Made by a program: the position numbers and the translations under genes
DNA from: Buchananella sp. 14KM1171
Lineage (GTDB): Bacteria > Actinomycetota > Actinomycetes > Actinomycetales > Actinomycetaceae
Assembly (NCBI RefSeq): GCF_041380365.1
Contig: NZ_CP159981.1
Coordinates: 558,001 to 622,000 of the forward strand
DNA length: 64,000 nucleotides
Reading direction: 5' to 3'
In this document: positions 40,304-51,067 of the stretch, piece by piece
Layout: each line of letters starts with the position of its first letter
How positions within the stretch are numbered: the first letter of the stretch is position 1
The notes under the pieces: generated by a model
Told to the model about the DNA's origin: nothing
Seen by the model: the letters and a program-made list of their open reading frames with translations, nothing else
Database searches by the model: none

Positions 40304-42036
40304 CCTGACTTTTGACACTTGGTATGGAGCTGGGTGGTTTGGGTCGGGTTTTCGTTGATTTTCTGCGGGTGTGGGGGTTGGTTTGGGTCACTAAGGGGGT
40401 GGCTATGATGAGGGTTTGTGAGCCCGTTCATCCGTCAAGTGCGTACTGCCTCGGGGGCCACGGCTGTGCAGATCGTGATCAAGGAAGGCCGGCGTAACAG
40501 GATTGTTGAGCACATTGGTTCGGCTCGTACGCCTGGCGAGCTTGCTGCCTTGGTCCAGATCGCACGGGAAAAGCTCCATCCTGGCCAGCTCGAGCTAGAC
40601 CTGGACCTTTCATCGGGGTGGGCAGACTCCGCGCCGGGTGGCCTGGAGGACTACCGGCAGGCGGCCAGTAGCGCAGCGCGCGTGGTTGGCCACCGTAGCG
40701 GCTTGTTGTGGCAGATCCTTTGCGATGCTTGGCGGGATCTTGGCTTTGACCAAGCGGTAGGCGATGAGGCCTTCAAACAGATTGTCCTGGCCCGGCTGAT
40801 CGAACCCACCAGCAAGAGCGCTATAGCAGCAATGTTGACCAGCCTGGGGCTGGAATCCTTTGACTCACGCACCCACTTTCGTGCCCTGGCCCGTTGTGTG
40901 GAGCGTGATTACCGCTGCGCTTTGGCTCGCGCGGCTTTGGCGCATTGCCTGGCGTATGGGGATGTGTCCTTGGTGTTGTACGACGTGACTACCTTGTACT
41001 TCGAAGTCGAGGAAGAAGACGCGCTACGCAAGGTCGGTTACTCCAAGGAACGCCGCGTCGATCCCCAGATCCTGGTCGGCCTGCTGGTAGACCGCAACGG
41101 TTTTCCCCTAGAGGCCTCCTGTTGGGAGGGCAACAAGTGCGAAACCCATACCCTCATCCCTACCATCGAGGCCTTCAAGCAACGCGCTGGGGTGGAAAAC
41201 CTGGTGGTGGTAGCTGATGCTGGCATGCTCTCTCGGGCTAACTTGCAAGCCCTCAACGAGGCTGGCTACGGCTTCATTGTCGGGGCCAGGCAGACCAAAG
41301 CGCCCCTGGACCTCCAAGCGCATTTCTTCTGGCACGGGGACTACTTCACTGATGGGCAGATCATTGAGACCATCACCCCACGCCACGCCGGCAAACAAGA
41401 ACGCGATCAGCGCCTCAAGGCCGAACCGGTCTGGCACCCACAAACACACCCGGGCTCGTGGCGGGCGATCTGGGTCTACTCATCAAAGCGTGCCGCCAGG
41501 GACAACAAGACCCTTACTCTCCAGGAGAACCGGGCTAGAGCCATCGTTGCTGGGGAAAAAGCTATGCGCTCAGCCAGGTTCGTCACCACTAGCTCCCAAG
41601 GAAGGGGCCTGGATGAAAAGGCCCTGGCCAGGGCGCGGCGTCTAGTCGGGCTTAAGGGCTATGTCACCAACATCCCAGCCCAGGCCATGAGCGCGGCCGA
41701 AATTGTGGCTGACTACCACGATCTGTGGAAGGTGGAACAGTCCTTTCGCATGTCCAAACACGATCTACGCGCCCGCCCGGTCTTCCACCACACCCACCAA
41801 TCCATCCAGGCTCACCTGACCGTGGTAACCGCTGCCCTGGCCATAGCCCGCCACCTACAGACCCGAACCGGCCTGTCCATCAAGAAGATCATCCAGGCCC
41901 TCAGGCCCGTCATTGACGTCACCATCAACATCAACGGACACGAACTCACAGCCACCAGCCAACCCCAAGGCCAAGCCGCCAACATCCTGGCCAGCCTCAC
42001 CAACAAAATGGGTCACTAACGGTGTCAAAAGTCAGG
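40304..42036 (+). mobile_element. IS1634-family insertion sequence
   Basis: The 1,733-bp element is bounded by perfect 15-bp terminal inverted repeats, CCTGACTTTTGACAC (40304-40318) and its complement (42022-42036). It carries one transposase gene on the plus strand, opposite to the gene it interrupts. A 287-bp direct target duplication flanks it. Excision with one duplication copy restores the host reading frame exactly (14,896 minus 2,020 is 12,876 bases, or 4,292 codons including stop). Confidence 0.92.
40418..42019 (+). CDS. IS1634-family DDE transposase
   Basis: The 533-residue product starts MSPFIRQVRTASGATAVQIV from a GTG with GAGG five bases upstream. DDE-type catalytic positions are visible as SLVLYDVTTLYFE (first Asp), NLVVVADAGMLSRANL (second Asp) and DLWKVEQSFRMSKHDLRARP (Glu, in the YREK-like context of the IS4/IS1634 superfamily). 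Length is typical and the frame is intact, so the enzyme may be active. It ends 3 bp before the right inverted repeat. Confidence 0.93.
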   Translation: MSPFIRQVRTASGATAVQIVIKEGRRNRIVEHIGSARTPGELAALVQIAREKLHPGQLELDLDLSSGWADSAPGGLEDYRQAASSAARVVGHRSGLLWQILCDAWRDLGFDQAVGDEAFKQIVLARLIEPTSKSAIAAMLTSLGLESFDSRTHFRALARCVERDYRCALARAALAHCLAYGDVSLVLYDVTTLYFEVEEEDALRKVGYSKERRVDPQILVGLLVDRNGFPLEASCWEGNKCETHTLIPTIEAFKQRAGVENLVVVADAGMLSRANLQALNEAGYGFIVGARQTKAPLDLQAHFFWHGDYFTDGQIIETITPRHAGKQERDQRLKAEPVWHPQTHPGSWRAIWVYSSKRAARDNKTLTLQENRARAIVAGEKAMRSARFVTTSSQGRGLDEKALARARRLVGLKGYVTNIPAQAMSAAEIVADYHDLWKVEQSFRMSKHDLRARPVFHHTHQSIQAHLTVVTAALAIARHLQTRTGLSIKKIIQALRPVIDVTININGHELTATSQPQGQAANILASLTNKMGH

Positions 42037-45000
42037 ATCCTTCGGGCAGCCCGCTAATCTCTTTTGGCGTCGCGTGACGCACAGTGAAGGTTCCGTTCTC
42101 CGCGTTGTCTTGGCCCACGTTACAGGCGTATGAAAACTCGAACTCTTGGTTATACGCCTTGTAGGCTGCGTCTCCCTGCACAGCCTTGGTAACAAGCAGC
42201 GAGCCACCGGTGCGCGTGTAACGGTCCACAAAGGACACCTCGGTGTTGCGCCCCGCCACGATCTGAATGGTTTGAGGCGGCGTCGACGTCAGTGTATAGC
42301 CGTTCGGAGGCTCGACCGGGAGAATCTCGTTGATGACGCAGCTCGTCCCCGCTGGCATGCTCTCAGGGGCGGTAACCGCTTGACCATTCGCCTCAACCGA
42401 AAGATCTGCCTCTGCGATTACACCACCTTCATTGCTACAGATGTAGTGGAAGTCGTGGTATGCCCGGTCGGCACCCCATGGACCATTCTCAACAGTCTTC
42501 TTCACAGAGAATGAAGTCGGCCGGGGCTTGTAGACAACCTCAAACGGCACCACCACAGGCTCAGTGGATTCTATGGATACCGTCTTTGGTTCCGGCAGCG
42601 AAACATCGTAGAAGGGAACGTATGCGGAGTCATCTCCAATCCAGACCCTGCATCTAGCACCAATAGGCACCTCGTGCAATGCGCCCATTGTTCCGTCGCC
42701 TACAACGCTGCCAGACCCGTACGTGTCGCTACACTCATATTTGTATCGGAATAGATTAGATGCAACATCCGCGCCGTTGCCATTAACAGTAACAGCCAAT
42801 GCTCCTAACTCAACCCGGTATGAATATACTACATGCACGTATGTACGTTCACCGGGGCGAACCACCACGCGCTTCGAAAGCGTAGAGCTAGAATCAAACA
42901 TGCCTTCAAACGTTTGGCCAGGGAACGGCTTTCTGGAGAGTGTTAGATCACAGCTCCCGCCGGCGACCAACACGCTTGCCGCCGGATTGCTCTCACCAAT
43001 ATTAACGGCTCCCTGGGTCTCCTCACCTGACGAGGACAGACAGGAGTATGAAACAACTACACCTGGCTCATCGACAGGACGCCATCCGCCAGCCCAGTCT
43101 GCCCAGAATTCCAGTTCGCCGAGCAACTGCTCATACTCGAACGAGAACGAAGTTTCCGTTTCCGACAATCCAACCCGTTTAATTTGGAACGGCGCGCCGA
43201 CCAAACGCCAACCATCCGGCACCGACTCTGGAACCACCCAAACTACACAGGTACTGCCGTGAAGAATCCTTTCCGCAACCGTAACTGGAATACCACTGCC
43301 AAGAACATCCATCGTGCCCCGCTGGTGTCCACAGGACCATTTATAGGTTGTAGGACTGGTGGCATCGCCCACAGCCGCAATCGACATTGACGGGAACTCG
43401 CCTACGCTTTCGAAGATTACTTCGACACGATTCACCTCGGCGCCGGACACTTCGAACATCTTCCCTGGCGCAGCGAGGTCTTGGCCATTATATTTGACGC
43501 CCCAGCTTAGACTAGAACTATTTGGGAATCCTTGGGGCTTAATCGAACAAATCCCCTCCCTTACTGGAAAAGGATCTGTCGCTTGGCCAACATTGGCATG
43601 AACACGCCCCTCCTCCTTTACCCCACCGAAGGACAAACACGCGTAGTCAAAGGTTAAGGGCATACCCCTTAGAAAATCGACTCCCGCTCCTCGAACACTT
43701 GACACAACAGAGAATCTGCCGAACTTTGGGGAAAGAAACAGCTCCGCTGCGTAGTAGTTTCGACCTGCACCTATCCGAACAGTGCCATCCCGGACGTCCT
43801 TTACAGAATAGCCCTTAAATGCCGGGCTCTCTGGGTCGATCTCAACCCTACATGTCGTACCAATAGGAAATTCTCGATCGACCTCGACGACCTTCTCTAT
43901 GCCCTCAACGAAGGAAACCCCACTATATGAGCCGCAGGACCAATTTATATTGAACCTACCTCTACGCAATCCGTTCGGCGAATAACTATAATCTGTTAAC
44001 GCGAAAGAGACACTTAGAGTGCCGACTCGCGCTGGGTCCAAGACAGGCTCGGACACATACTCAACCTCAAGGGTTACATCTAAAATCTGCCCAAATTCGG
44101 TTACTGTAACAGTCTTCGGCTCGGGCCCCACTACTCGATACCCTTCAAGCTGCGCTGTGCTGAAATCGGCGCTCACTGAGCAGGTTGTACCGACCGGATA
44201 CTCCCGAGGCAACTCAAACCCACCGTAGTTTACTCTCACCCGCCCCTCGTCATCACCACAACGGTAGCTGAGTACAGGCTCAAGATGATCCACCAAGGCC
44301 CAGTTATGATTCCTCTCCCTCCAGAGAATATTCACCGTGCTAACCCGCTGCCGGTATTCTACCTTGGGGCGCGCAATCGCGATTTCGCTACCCTCCTCTA
44401 CGGTCAAGGTATACGGCTCAGCTCGAACTAGCTCGTAACCGCGTGGGACGTACAAATCCCGGCTGGGCGAGATCTGACAAACGCTACCAACTCGAATCCC
44501 CGATTTGCTTTGATAATAATGATCTGATTCGAATCCACCCTCGACCCGTTGAAATTCACCCTCGACAGGCATCTCGCCTTCAAAACGGCAACTGTAGCGA
44601 AAATATCCCCCAAGCCAATCACTATCATAGCCGATACTTTCTGGAACGACCTTAAGGTATCGCTCCTCCCATGTTTTCAAAATCCACTCGGCATGAAGAT
44701 TTACCTCGACGACTTCACCATTGGGAACGGTGACGATTACCGGTGACGGCATCAGCATTAGATATTTTGAATCATGCAGCCTCTGCAATTCAATGGTGCA
44801 TACTGCGCCAGCAGCTAAGCCATCAATCGTATCAGACTCTCCATTGCGGTAAGCCATCCCTCCGTGCACCACGTCATATGGGGCAGATCCGTCACCTAGC
44901 GACTTATCGCACCTAACTCGATAATCCAAGTAACCTGAATAGACATCCGGATTCTGCGAGTATTGAACCCGTATCGCTCCTTCACCCTTTTTATACAGCC

Positions 45001-46525
45001 CCCGCAACGTTAACACCTGATCGCGACCGTATGTCACATAGAACTCGTGCTCACTGCCATGAAAGTAGTACCCAGGGATTCTTATGGACTCTGGAGCAAA
45101 CTGCGCCCTACAATTGCCACCTACATGAAACAGCTCTTCCAACTCGACTGGAGCCTGCCCGGGCCGGACCTCGACACTGCCTGACACGTCTCCACAGGAA
45201 TAATTTACTCTGAACTGGCGATTTTCCTGACCCGCCGGAAGTCCCTCAATCTCAATACCAATTCTCACCGGCACAGGATCTGGGATGTAGGTTGTCTCTA
45301 TTTCGATTTCCGCTGCCTGGCCGTCAACAATCTCGACTTGTTTCTGTACGGGAGCGTCGAACGAATGATTGGGGACCGCTAGGCTATTTGTATCTATAGC
45401 CACGATGCAGGTTTGTCCCGCTTCAAACCATCCTACCGATTGGGCTTCATGGGTTTGTCGATCAACCTTTACCTTTCGATACTCACTTCCACAACTAATG
45501 TCGATGAGTATATCGTCACTACTGGCTTCATCTTTCCTCCCGGACTCACGATATAGAATGATCAACTCGCCCTTGCCTGTTGGGATGTACCTATAGTCGA
45601 AACGTGCAGTGCTATCAGCCCACTCACCTATGTGCACAGTGACGGAAGCGTCCCCCACAGTTCTGGAGAATCCCTCAACCTCAGTTGAAGCAGCTACTTC
45701 AGTCACTTTGCAGTTTGCTCCAAACGGGATGGCATTTTCGACGCTTATTGGCCGTCCATTCGTTGGTACTATCGCAACACCTCGCTTGATATACGGGTTT
45801 ACCCCTTCCTTGGCACACTCATAATTGTATGCCACCTGAGATAGGTCGAGTCCCTCAATCTCATTTACCTCACTCGAAATGAATAACGCACCCTCCGTCG
45901 GCCTCAAACGCGCAGAGACCTGTATCTGATGTAAGCCGCCAACTTGTACGCCAAAATCCCAATACGTCTCTTCCAATCTAATCTCATCCGCAGACTGCGA
46001 CCTGACATAGCAGGTGCTTTCCGCCGGAATCAGCGGAGAGGGAAACGTCTCGTTAAACCTCTCAATGGAGATTGTCCCCTGAATCTGATCGCGCTCCGGC
46101 ACGTAGCAGGTGTACCCGAACGCTATCGGGCTAAGTCCATCGGGTGGATCAACAAAATTTATCTGAATTGAAAAGCGGCCGGCGTTCTGCTCATTGAGTT
46201 CCTCGCCGCCTCCCGGCACCGGCTCACCCGATGACGGCGGCACCGGCCCACCCGTAGACGGCGGCTCCGTCCCACCCGTAGACGACGGCTCCGGTTCGCT
46301 CGAAGGCAGCGGCACCGGCCCACCCGTAGACGACGGCTCCGGTACCGGCTGCGGGTCTGTGAGGGCTTTGGAGTGCTGCTCGCCCGGCAGCCCGCCGTCG
46401 GGCGCTGCCCATGCCGTTCCTGCGCCCAGCCCCGAGGCGGAGGTTAGTCCGGCCAGTACAAGAGCTAGGGGCAGGGCTAGAACAGCCAGTTTTTCAACCA
46501 AGCGGGGCTTTCGCTGCGGAGTCAT
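42032..46525 (-). pseudogene. Giant DUF5979-repeat surface protein, N-terminal fragment
   Basis: Start is ATG 46525 behind GGAAGGACT. The 1,497-residue product has a signal peptide (MTPQRKPRLVEKLAVLALPL, to about residue 41) and a Pro/Ser/Glu-rich stretch with PSSTGGP-type repeats (about 50-105). About 13 diverged, mostly two-Cys domains of about 100 residues follow, plus part of the domain that was hit. The frame ends at a TGA inside the IS end (42032-42034), directly after ISGLPEGS. The fragment could be secreted but lacks the linker and CWB2 anchor, so it would be released rather than displayed. Base composition from about 42.5 to 46.2 kb is visibly less GC-rich than the C-terminal part, and the domains are more divergent. 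Confidence 0.85.
42037..42323. repeat. 287-bp target-site duplication, copy at the higher-coordinate IS end
   Basis: Partner of 40017-40303, followed by the continuing 5' part of the giant gene. Three of the six differences change an amino acid (two in the VGQ-NA-NG segment, one in GRN-EVSF). Confidence 0.88.
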
Positions 46526-46746
46526 CTTTGAGTCCTTCCGTCACGATTCCGGGGTCGCCAAGGACCGGAGGGGATACCTCCCCTAAACGTATGGATTCCG
46601 ACGCCCGTGTTTAAGGTTTTGGCCTGTATGAAAACCTGTACTACTTCTTCTATTGGCTTTTGCACGCCGGTGTGCATCATTCTCGCTAAGTCGCGTGCCC
46701 CGGCTCCCAGGCTCCTACACGGCCCCAGCGGCTCGGACACACGAAA

Positions 46747-46782
46747 GCGGCCTGGAGGGCGCTTACGCGCTCTCCAGGCCGC
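46747..46782 (-). terminator. Terminator downstream of the AspT-type transporter gene
   Basis: GCGGCCTGGAGGGCGC and GCGCTCTCCAGGCCGC form a 16-bp stem with one G-T pair and a TTAC loop, 18 bp past the stop codon. Confidence 0.75.
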
Positions 46783-46800
46783 CAGAGTGAGCCGCTGGGC

Positions 46801-48393
46801 TTACAGCATGCCGAGGACCTGGGCTACCAGGATCTTGGCGACCATGGCCACCGGGTAGACCATGGCGTAGCCGAGGGCCACGCGCGGGTCGTTCTGGGTG
46901 CGGCTGTTGGCAAAGGCCAGCACTGCCGGCTGGGTTTGGGTACCGCCCAGTACACCGGCCAGGCGGGTGCCACCCATCTTGAACATGAAGCGCATCGTCA
47001 CGTACAGGCCCACGGCCACGAACGTGGTGATGAGGAATCCGAGCAGCAGGATGTTGGTCCAGGCGCCGGACGTGAAGGCGTTCAGGATCTGAGAGCCTGC
47101 CTTGGTGCCGGCGTAGGCCAGGAAGACCAGGAGGCCGAGCTCGGCGAGGACCATACAGGTGGTGTAGGGCACGGAGGTGACCACGCGGCCCACGCGGCCG
47201 ATGCGCCCCAGCACGAGGCCCACCAGCAGCGTGCCGGCGGCCGAACCGATGGTGAAGGAGGCGCCACCGGGGGTGGGTATCGGCAGGTTACCGATGAGGA
47301 TGCCCAGGGCCATGCCCAGGCCGAGCGCCACCGGGTTGATGTCGGATAGGCCGTGCGCGGAGTCTCCGAAGAACTTGGAGATCTTGGTCATCGTGCCGGT
47401 GGGGGCAACGACGCGGACGCGGTCGCCCTGCTGGAGCACCAGGTTGGGGGCGCCAATCATGTCGATGTCACCGCGGCGGACTCGAGAAATGGTTGCCTCG
47501 AATTTGCCGCTCAGGTCCAGAGAGGCGATGGTGCGACCCGCCAGCTTGGGGTCGGAAACCGTGATGCGGCGGAAGTCCAGGTAGGAGCGGTCAGAGATCA
47601 GGGAGTGCGTGGAGGAGTGTCCCAGCTGGGAGATGATGGCCGCCACGGCCTTCTCGTTGCCGACCACGGTTACCAGGTCGTCACGGTCAAGGGTGTCTTC
47701 CATCTTCGGACGCAGGATTGGGCCAGTCTCACCGCGGCGGAGGCGGGAGAAGGTGACCTGACCACCGGCGCGATCAAATAGGTCGCCCACGCGGGGGTTG
47801 TCGTCGCGCTCGACGCGGATGGTGCGGTTGACCAGCGGGGAGGGGGCGTCCTTGTCGTGGCGGGCCTTGGACAGGGCGAAGCCGGCGGCGATCAGCATGC
47901 CGAACACACCCCACAGGTAAGTGATGGAGTAGCCGACGGTCGCGGTGGCAGTGTCGCCACTGGCCTGACCGGCCGCAGAGAGCGCCGGGGTGTTAGTGAT
48001 TGCACCGGCGTACGTTCCACCGATTAGGGCTGGGGACATGCCGAGCGCGTTACCGACGCCCCAGGCAAGCACACCGGCGGCCGCCACCACCACTACCATT
48101 GCGATGATCGGACCGACCGCCGTCTTGAGGGTGTTGAAGAAGGTAGGGCCGGCGTTGATACCGATCGCGAACGCGAACAGGGCCAGGCCCAGGATGCCGA
48201 TGTCGTGCGCTACCTGGAGTTCGTAGCCGTAGGTGAGCGCCCACGCCGTCAGTGCCATTGCCGTGAATAGCACGGCGGCGGCGCCCAGCTTGATGCCCTT
48301 TACCTTGACGCTTCCGAATACCATGCCAACGCCAAGTAGCAAGAACAGCAGCAGGACGTCATTCTCCTGCAGCGCGTAGAAAAACGTGTCCAT
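46801..48393 (-). CDS. AspT/YidE/YbjL-type membrane transporter (aspartate:alanine exchanger family)
   Basis: The 530-residue product has two membrane domains of about six helices (about 1-190 and 370-530) around two TrkA-C (RCK_C) domains (about 200-275 and 285-365; GPILRPKMEDTLDRDDLVTVVG, NLVLQQGDRVRVVAPTG). Repeated GMxxG/TPALSAAGQ segments (ITNTPALSAAGQASGD, GTQTQPAVLAFANSRTQND) are typical of the family. AspT itself exchanges aspartate for alanine; most actinobacterial homologs have unknown substrates. Length is normal. It has its own terminator and probably its own promoter in 48394-48570. Confidence 0.85.
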   Translation of the reverse strand: MDTFFYALQENDVLLLFLLLGVGMVFGSVKVKGIKLGAAAVLFTAMALTAWALTYGYELQVAHDIGILGLALFAFAIGINAGPTFFNTLKTAVGPIIAMVVVVAAAGVLAWGVGNALGMSPALIGGTYAGAITNTPALSAAGQASGDTATATVGYSITYLWGVFGMLIAAGFALSKARHDKDAPSPLVNRTIRVERDDNPRVGDLFDRAGGQVTFSRLRRGETGPILRPKMEDTLDRDDLVTVVGNEKAVAAIISQLGHSSTHSLISDRSYLDFRRITVSDPKLAGRTIASLDLSGKFEATISRVRRGDIDMIGAPNLVLQQGDRVRVVAPTGTMTKISKFFGDSAHGLSDINPVALGLGMALGILIGNLPIPTPGGASFTIGSAAGTLLVGLVLGRIGRVGRVVTSVPYTTCMVLAELGLLVFLAYAGTKAGSQILNAFTSGAWTNILLLGFLITTFVAVGLYVTMRFMFKMGGTRLAGVLGGTQTQPAVLAFANSRTQNDPRVALGYAMVYPVAMVAKILVAQVLGML

Positions 48394-48570
48394 GTGGATT
48401 CCTCGTGTAGGTCTTCGCCCTCAATTATCCGGGCCGCCCACGGTGGCTTTCCGGTGCCTTGGTCCCGCTTGGATGGACGACGTTGCCGCCCGGCCGCCCG
48501 GTTTTGCCGCCTATTTGCCCTTTTGTCGCTTTCTGCCGGATTTGCGCGTTACGCGTTTCACACTGCGGGA

Positions 48571-48603
48571 GGGGATGGCCGCAGCGAGTCTGCGACCATC
48601 CCC
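48571..48603 (-). terminator. Terminator downstream of ilvD
   Basis: GGGGATGGCCGCAG and CTGCGACCATCCCC form a 14-bp stem with one mismatch and a 5-base loop, 21 bp past the ilvD stop. Confidence 0.65.
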
Positions 48604-48624
48604 TCCCCGGTGTGCGGGTGCGCT

Positions 48625-50325
48625 TTAGTAGAGCACTGCGCCCTCGGACGCGGAGTGCACCAGCTTGATGTACTTGCCGAGCACGCCACGGGTGTAGCGC
48701 GGGGGCAGCGGCTCGAAGGTCTTGGCACGCTCGGCCAGTTCGGCCTCGTCCACCAGCAGGTCCAGGCGGGCGTTGGCCACGTCCAGGCGGATCTTGTCTC
48801 CGTCGCGCACCAGGGCGATGGGGCCGCCGTCCACGGCCTCGGGGGCGACGTGGCCGACGCACAGGCCGGTGGTGCCGCCAGAAAAGCGCCCGTCGGTGAG
48901 CAGCAGGACGGTCTTGCCGAGGTTGGCTCCCTTGATGGCGCCGGTGATGGCCAGCATCTCGCGCATGCCGGGGCCGCCCTTGGGGCCTTCGTAGCGGATC
49001 ACCACGACGTCGCCGTCGGTGATGGTGCCGTCGGCGAGCGCGTCCAGGGCGCCTTGTTCGCGCTCGAAGACGCGGGCGGTGCCTTCGAACACCTCGGTGT
49101 CGAAGCCGGCGGACTTCACCACGGCACCCTCGGGGGCCAGGGTGCCCTTGAGGATGGTGATGCCGCCGGTGGCGTGGATCGGGTTGTCCAGCTGGCGCAG
49201 GATCTCGCCGTCGGCGGCAGGCGGGGCGATGTCTGCCAGGTTTTCGGCCACGGTCTTACCAGTGACGGTGAGGCAGTCTCCGTGCAGCAGGCCGGCGTCC
49301 AGCAGGGTCTTCATCAGCACGGGGACTCCGCCTACGCGGTCAACGTCGTTCATCACAAACTGGCCGAACGGCTTGAGATCTCCCAGGTGCGGGGTCCGGG
49401 CAGCGACTCGGGAGAAGTCGTCCAGGGTGAGGTCGACCTCGGCTTCGCGCGCGATCGCGAGCAGGTGCAGGACGGCGTTGGTGGAGCCACCGAAGGCCAT
49501 CACCACGGCGATGGCGTTCTCGAAGGCTTCCTTGGTCATGATGTCGCGGGCGGTGATGCCCCTGCGCAGGAGCTCAACTACCGCAGCGCCGGAGCGCCGC
49601 GCCGCCGCGTCCCGTCGACGGTCCACGGACGGCGGCGCGGCCGAGCCGGGCACCGACATGCCGATCGCCTCCGCAACGGATGCCATGGTGTTGGCGGTGT
49701 ACATGCCACCGCAGGCGCCCTCGCCGGGGCAGATGGCACGCTCGATAGCCATCACGTCCTCGTGGCTCATCAGGCCACGCTGGTGGGCACCCACGGCCTC
49801 GTAGGCGTCGATGATGGTGACGTCCTTCTCCGTACCGTCGGAGAGCTTGACGTGGCCGGGCATGATCGAGCCGGCGTAGAGGAAGACTGAGGCCAGGTTC
49901 AGGCGGGCCGCCGCCATGAGCATGCCCGGCAGCGACTTGTCACAACCGGCCAGCAGCACCGAGCCGTCCAGGCGCTCGGCCTGCATAACGGTTTCCACGG
50001 AGTCCGCGATCACGTCACGGGAGACGAGCGAGAAGTGCATTCCCTCGTGCCCCATGGAGATGCCGTCGGAGACGGAGATCGTGCCGAACTCCAACGGGTA
50101 ACCACCGGCGGCGTGCACGCCTTCCTTCGCCGCCTGCGCCAGGCGCTGGAGGGAGAGGTTGCAGGGCGTGATCTCGTTCCAGGATGAAGCGACACCGATC
50201 TGGGGCTTAACGAAGTCGGCGTCCCCCATGCCGACGGCGCGGAGCATTCCGCGCGACGCCGTGGCCTTCAGACCATCGGTCACCTGCCGACTGCGCGGCT
50301 TGATGTCAATCTCGTTGGTACCCAT
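48625..50325 (-). CDS. ilvD: Dihydroxy-acid dehydratase
   Basis: The 566-residue Fe-S enzyme dehydrates dihydroxyisovalerate or dihydroxymethylvalerate to the 2-oxoacid used by IlvE. Cluster cysteines are visible in [19 protein letters not shown] and [12 protein letters not shown]. The C-terminal signature appears as [23 protein letters not shown]. Start is ATG 50323-50325 ([20 protein letters not shown]); the upstream open frame is not conserved-looking. It lies 18 kb from ilvBNC, as a separate transcription unit. Confidence 0.96.
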   Translation of the reverse strand: MGTNEIDIKPRSRQVTDGLKATASRGMLRAVGMGDADFVKPQIGVASSWNEITPCNLSLQRLAQAAKEGVHAAGGYPLEFGTISVSDGISMGHEGMHFSLVSRDVIADSVETVMQAERLDGSVLLAGCDKSLPGMLMAAARLNLASVFLYAGSIMPGHVKLSDGTEKDVTIIDAYEAVGAHQRGLMSHEDVMAIERAICPGEGACGGMYTANTMASVAEAIGMSVPGSAAPPSVDRRRDAAARRSGAAVVELLRRGITARDIMTKEAFENAIAVVMAFGGSTNAVLHLLAIAREAEVDLTLDDFSRVAARTPHLGDLKPFGQFVMNDVDRVGGVPVLMKTLLDAGLLHGDCLTVTGKTVAENLADIAPPAADGEILRQLDNPIHATGGITILKGTLAPEGAVVKSAGFDTEVFEGTARVFEREQGALDALADGTITDGDVVVIRYEGPKGGPGMREMLAITGAIKGANLGKTVLLLTDGRFSGGTTGLCVGHVAPEAVDGGPIALVRDGDKIRLDVANARLDLLVDEAELAERAKTFEPLPPRYTRGVLGKYIKLVHSASEGAVLY

Positions 50326-50570
50326 GCGCGTGATTCTATGCCTCGAGCCTCTCCCCCACGTTGCGGTGCTCAACCCGTGGCCCGCATGGGCCAAACTGCG
50401 CCAAACATGCAACTGCCGTAGTCCGTGTGCGGGTGGTGCCGGGAGGCAATTTACGGGCGGACATGGGTCACATATTCGGCGTCGACGCGCCGGGCCGCTC
50501 GGGTTGGTTGGGCCGCCGGGTTGGGCCGCTTGGGTTGGGCTCCCAGCTTGGTGCCCCGGTCCTACGGCCA
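50326..50570. other. ilvD upstream non-coding region
   Basis: About 245 bases without a recognisable gene; it should contain the ilvD promoter. It is followed directly by family B arrays. Confidence 0.5.
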
Positions 50571-50740
50571 ACTCGACGTTCAGCCCTTCAACTCGACGTT
50601 GAGCTCCTCAACCAGACGTTTGGCTCCTCAACCAGACGTTTGGCCCGTCGACTCGACGTTTGGCCCTGGTTTTCGTCGAGTTGAAGCTTCGAACGTCTAG
50701 TTCGGGTTTCGAACGTCTAGTTGAAGCTACATTCGTCGAG
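50571..50740. repeat. Family B dyad array, copy B1
   Basis: The core ACTCGACGTT or a close variant recurs at 50571, 50591, 50611, 50631 and 50651. The reverse core GAACGTCGAG (or variant) follows at 50671, 50691, 50711 and 50731. Every step, including the one across the centre, is 20 bp. Downstream comes TTTCACGTTCCGGGTGG, shared by the next copies. Confidence 0.85.
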
Positions 50741-50820
50741 TTTCACGTTCCGGGTGGAGTGGCCCCTGTCTGGGTTATTCACTGACGCGCTCCCGGCCGC
50801 TGCGCGGGTCCCCCAAGTCA

Positions 50821-50990
50821 ACTAGACGTTTGCCCCTTCGTCTCGACGTTTGCGTCTTCAGCTCGACGTTTGGGTCTTCGACTCGACGTTTGGCCCTTCA
50901 GCTAGACGCTTGGGCCGGGTTTTCGTCGAGTTGCGGCATCGAACGTCGAGTTGGGGTTTCGACCGTCGAGTTGGGGTTTCGACCGTCGAG
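50821..50990. repeat. Family B dyad array, copy B2
   Basis: Forward cores lie at 50821, 50841, 50861, 50881 and 50901; reverse cores at 50921, 50941, 50961 and 50981, in strict 20-bp register. It has the same 5 + 4 design as B1, 250 bp further on. Confidence 0.85.
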
Positions 50991-51067
50991 TTTCACGCTC
51001 CGGGTGGAGTGGCCCTGGCTGGCTTAGTTGATGACCTCCCACCGGCGCTGCGCCGGTCCCCCGGTCA

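Noticed and set aside
40304-40431. ATG at 40431 as the natural start of the C-terminal giant-protein fragment
   Set aside because: This ATG lies inside the IS on its antisense strand; the continuing frame is an insertion by-product without a signal peptide.
40017-42323. Tandem domain duplication of the adhesin as origin of the 287-bp repeats
   Set aside because: 287 bp is not a multiple of three and does not match the ~300-bp domain period in frame; the copies end exactly at the IS inverted repeats, as a target duplication should.
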